Source: an uncultured Desulfohalobiaceae bacterium (lineage in GTDB: Bacteria; Desulfobacterota; Desulfovibrionia; Desulfovibrionales; Desulfonatronovibrionaceae). From it: a DNA stretch of 8,677 bases. The notes under the pieces are model-generated. The model made no database searches, was not told the origin of the DNA, and saw only the letters and a list, made by a program, of their open reading frames with translations. Shown here one piece after another: positions 7,364 to 8,677 of this stretch (within the stretch, counting starts at the first letter, position 1; the number at the start of each line of letters is the position of its first letter). A program made the translations under genes and the position numbers. The stretch covers positions 1-8,677 of the forward strand of contig CAJXJU010000037.1 of assembly GCA_913055195.1 (NCBI GenBank), written 5' to 3'.

Positions 7364-7365
7364 TT
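7338..7365. repeat. (CATCCTT)4 perfect heptamer array
   Basis: Four identical 7-bp units with no mismatch. The last two bases fall inside the TAA stop codon of nikR, so the array begins at the gene end. On the minus strand the unit reads AAGGATG. Confidence 0.95.
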
Positions 7366-7783
7366 AAACAATGTCCTCTCCTGTTGTGGACATGCTCAAC
7401 TGACCGTGTTTGACTCCTTTGGTGGAGATGAGTTTTTGTGCGGCCTCTTTAATGCGTTTGCCTGGCCCACGCATGACCAGTACTTCCAGACAATTGTTGT
7501 GGTCAAGGTGCACATGCATGGATGTAATGATTACGTCCAGGGCCTCGTGTTGAATTTCAGTCAGCCTTTGAGAAAGATCACTTTGATGGTGGTCATAGAC
7601 CAGAGATAAAGTACCTACAATTTCTTTTTCAGGATCTTCCCATTCTTTTTGTACCAGGGCGCTGCGAATAAGGTCGCGAATGGCCTCGGAACGGGTTTGA
7701 TAACTCTTTTCCTCGCATAATTCATCGAATTTATTTAAAAGATCCAGATCCAGAGATACTCCAAAACGTATTGTTTTGCCCAT
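7364..7783 (-). CDS. nikR: Nickel-responsive transcriptional regulator NikR
   Basis: Homotetrameric repressor that binds operator DNA when loaded with nickel and controls nickel uptake. The 139 residues match the family length (about 133-150). An N-terminal ribbon-helix-helix domain (2-44: [23 protein letters not shown], then [13 protein letters not shown]) is followed by a C-terminal ACT-like nickel domain. The square-planar nickel ligands of E. coli NikR (H76, H87, H89, C95) correspond to H79, H90, H92 and C98 in QHEALDVI and [11 protein letters not shown]. The start is ATG at 7783, supported by a near-perfect Shine-Dalgarno AAGGAGG; an open extension to 7912 would overlap the methyltransferase gene and is not NikR-like. 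No nickel transporter or hydrogenase gene is in the window, so its target lies elsewhere. Confidence 0.95.
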   Translation of the reverse strand: MGKTIRFGVSLDLDLLNKFDELCEEKSYQTRSEAIRDLIRSALVQKEWEDPEKEIVGTLSLVYDHHQSDLSQRLTEIQHEALDVIITSMHVHLDHNNCLEVLVMRGPGKRIKEAAQKLISTKGVKHGQLSMSTTGEDIV

Positions 7784-7787
7784 AAGT

Positions 7788-7794
7788 CCTCCTT
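7788..7794 (-). promoter_or_regulatory. Ribosome binding site of nikR (start-deciding)
   Basis: AAGGAGG on the minus strand, 4 nt before ATG 7781-7783. It rules out the 43-codon longer frame as the start. Confidence 0.85.
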
Positions 7795-7804
7795 TCTTTA
7801 ATAG

Positions 7805-7839
7805 ATTCGAATATCGAAATCCGAAATTCGGGTTTTGAA
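7805..7839. repeat. Degenerate heptad array (ATTCGAA/TATCGAA/ATCCGAA)
   Basis: Five consecutive 7-bp units: ATTCGAA, TATCGAA, ATCCGAA, ATTCGGG, TTTTGAA. The same three unit types recur at 8658-8677 in a different order. It lies in the 71-bp gap between the methyltransferase stop and the nikR start. Confidence 0.75.
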
Positions 7840-7854
7840 TTTCCAGGGCGAGCC

Positions 7855-8499
7855 CTAGCGTGGCCCTGGTGTAATTTCCCATAAATTGACCGTTGCTTTC
7901 TGAGAGATGCATTTAATTTTTTGAGAAACGATCTTTCGTACTTGCCAACCCAAAGATTTAAATCTTGTCCAGACGTCTCTGGATACCGTGCGGTCAGGAT
8001 CGCCCAGCCAGATTTTCCCTCCCGGAGCCAGAAAGCGGTCAAATAATCTGCTTATAGGTTCAAAAAAACGTCGTTCATAAAAGACATCACTGCCCAGGAT
8101 ATAATCGAAACTCTTTTCCTTAAAACCAGGCTTTCGCCAGTCCATCTGCACCCATAAAGGGGAGGGGACCTCATTCAAGAGACTGTTTTGACGGCCAAAA
8201 TAAAGAGCTTGCCAGATATAGTCCAGAGCAATAACTCTGGCCCGAAGCTTACTGGCAATAAGACTGGTCAGTCCCAGGCCGCATCCAATGTCCAGGCATA
8301 GTTTACCTCTAATATCCTGTTTGTTTTTAATCAGCCATTCGCCTAAAAGCTTGCTTGCCGGCCATACTTCCACCCAGTACGGGATGCGCTCATCCTGATC
8401 CAGTTCATCCATCTCAGTCCACAGCGTTTCCAGATCAGCAGGGCGCTTAATGAGCCATTTTTGGCCTGAAATTTGTAGTCTTATTGAGTCGTGTCCCAT
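7855..8499 (-). CDS. Class I SAM-dependent methyltransferase, MTF16/METTL21-like
   Basis: 214 residues from the ATG at 8499. The seven-beta-strand signature is clear: a [17 protein letters not shown] entry motif (40-56) typical of MTF16-type protein lysine methyltransferases and the COG3897 group, motif [18 protein letters not shown] (67-83) for S-adenosylmethionine, the acidic end of strand 2 VIALDY (89-94), and the post-II motif [11 protein letters not shown] (132-142) containing the family's D-x-x-Y. Characterised relatives methylate lysines of proteins such as the electron-transfer flavoprotein beta subunit; the substrate here is unknown. The frame is open to a GTG at 8574, but those 25 residues look like translated leader. 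The chosen ATG has only a weak upstream CAGG. It precedes nikR by 71 bp; no functional link to nickel control is evident. Confidence 0.85.
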   Translation of the reverse strand: MGHDSIRLQISGQKWLIKRPADLETLWTEMDELDQDERIPYWVEVWPASKLLGEWLIKNKQDIRGKLCLDIGCGLGLTSLIASKLRARVIALDYIWQALYFGRQNSLLNEVPSPLWVQMDWRKPGFKEKSFDYILGSDVFYERRFFEPISRLFDRFLAPGGKIWLGDPDRTVSRDVWTRFKSLGWQVRKIVSQKIKCISQKATVNLWEITPGPR

Positions 8500-8627
8500 G
8501 ACCTGGCGATTAAAACAGATATTTCTTAAGATTGCAATGTTTGCTTGATGTGAAAAAAGATAAAAAAATAGCACAGATGATAAAATTAAAAAACTCTGGC
8601 TGTTGAAAAATATGATGGGATAAGTTA

Positions 8628-8655
8628 CTCAACTTTCGGAGTTCCGAAAGTTGAG
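8628..8655. repeat. Dispersed 28-bp palindrome, copy 3 (perfect 13-bp arms)
   Basis: 8628-8640 (CTCAACTTTCGGA) and 8643-8655 are perfect reverse complements separated by 2 bp. Related copies occur at 6397-6424 (24/28) and 67-82 (15/16 of one half). There is no T-run on either side, so an intrinsic terminator is unlikely. Confidence 0.9.
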
Positions 8656-8657
8656 AA

Positions 8658-8677
8658 ATTCGAAATCCGAATATCGA
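8658..8677. repeat. Heptad array running off the window end
   Basis: Units ATTCGAA, ATCCGAA and TATCGA(A), the same unit types as 7805-7839. It starts 2 bp after the palindrome at 8628-8655 and continues past the window. Confidence 0.75.

Larger units (their letters stand above)
8500..8677 (-). other. AT-rich leader region upstream of the methyltransferase
   Basis: No gene is visible. The stretch contains the perfect palindrome (8628-8655) followed directly by heptad repeats. A promoter for the methyltransferase is expected here, but I see no convincing -35/-10 pair; TTCACA-N17-TCTTAA (8547-8519 region) is the best weak candidate. Confidence 0.4.

Noticed and set aside
7784..7912. 43-codon N-terminal extension of NikR
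   Set aside because: It overlaps the methyltransferase 3' end, runs through the heptad repeats and precedes a strong Shine-Dalgarno; the shorter protein has the normal NikR length.

Overview
All recognisable genes lie on the minus strand, so the window is read from the high coordinates down. The gene set and style suggest a sulfate-reducer-like deltaproteobacterium (Desulfobacterota or relatives). The pointers are recA followed closely by alaS, an AlaRS with a Cys-rich insert after the class II core, NikR plus FolE2, and AT-rich gaps full of short heptameric repeats. This placement is inference from gene order and protein character; no search was possible.

Layout in transcription order: (1) a seven-beta-strand protein methyltransferase of the MTF16/METTL21-like type (8499-7855); (2) the nickel regulator nikR (7783-7364); (3) the GTP cyclohydrolase folE2 (7199-6426); (4) an overlapping DUF4160-DUF2442 pair (6381-6145 and 6164-5844) that resembles a toxin-antitoxin module; (5) recA (5826-4744); (6) a small hendecad-repeat coiled-coil protein with one C-terminal membrane segment (4740-4291), 3 bp after recA; (7) alaS (4273-1601); (8) a second, orphan DUF4160 gene (1590-1324), 10 bp after alaS; (9) a 201-bp element bounded by perfect 24-bp inverted repeats (1349-1149); (10) the C-terminal half of a Csb2-type (Cas5-Cas6 fusion, CRISPR subtype I-G, formerly I-U) protein with no visible start signals (1148-253). 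Positions 1-252 hold no gene.

recA, the coiled-coil gene, alaS and the orphan DUF4160 gene are packed tightly enough to be one transcript. DUF4160-DUF2442 sits directly upstream of recA with a 17-bp gap and may feed into it. No SOS box or clear recA promoter is visible. nikR, folE2 and the methyltransferase are more loosely spaced, with repeat-filled gaps.

The least ordinary parts are the non-coding ones: the 201-bp inverted-repeat element, which can fold into a multibranched structure and forms the junction between the orphan DUF4160 gene and the broken csb2; a 28-bp dispersed palindrome present in three places; and three different intergenic repeats that all have a 7-bp period. The csb2 remnant indicates that a subtype I-G CRISPR system was once here or nearby. 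No CRISPR array or other cas gene is in the window.

Several starts were set from ribosome binding sites rather than the longest open frame: recA (ATG, not the upstream TTG), nikR (43 codons shorter), alaS (GTG), the recA-side DUF4160 (TTG) and the methyltransferase (ATG).
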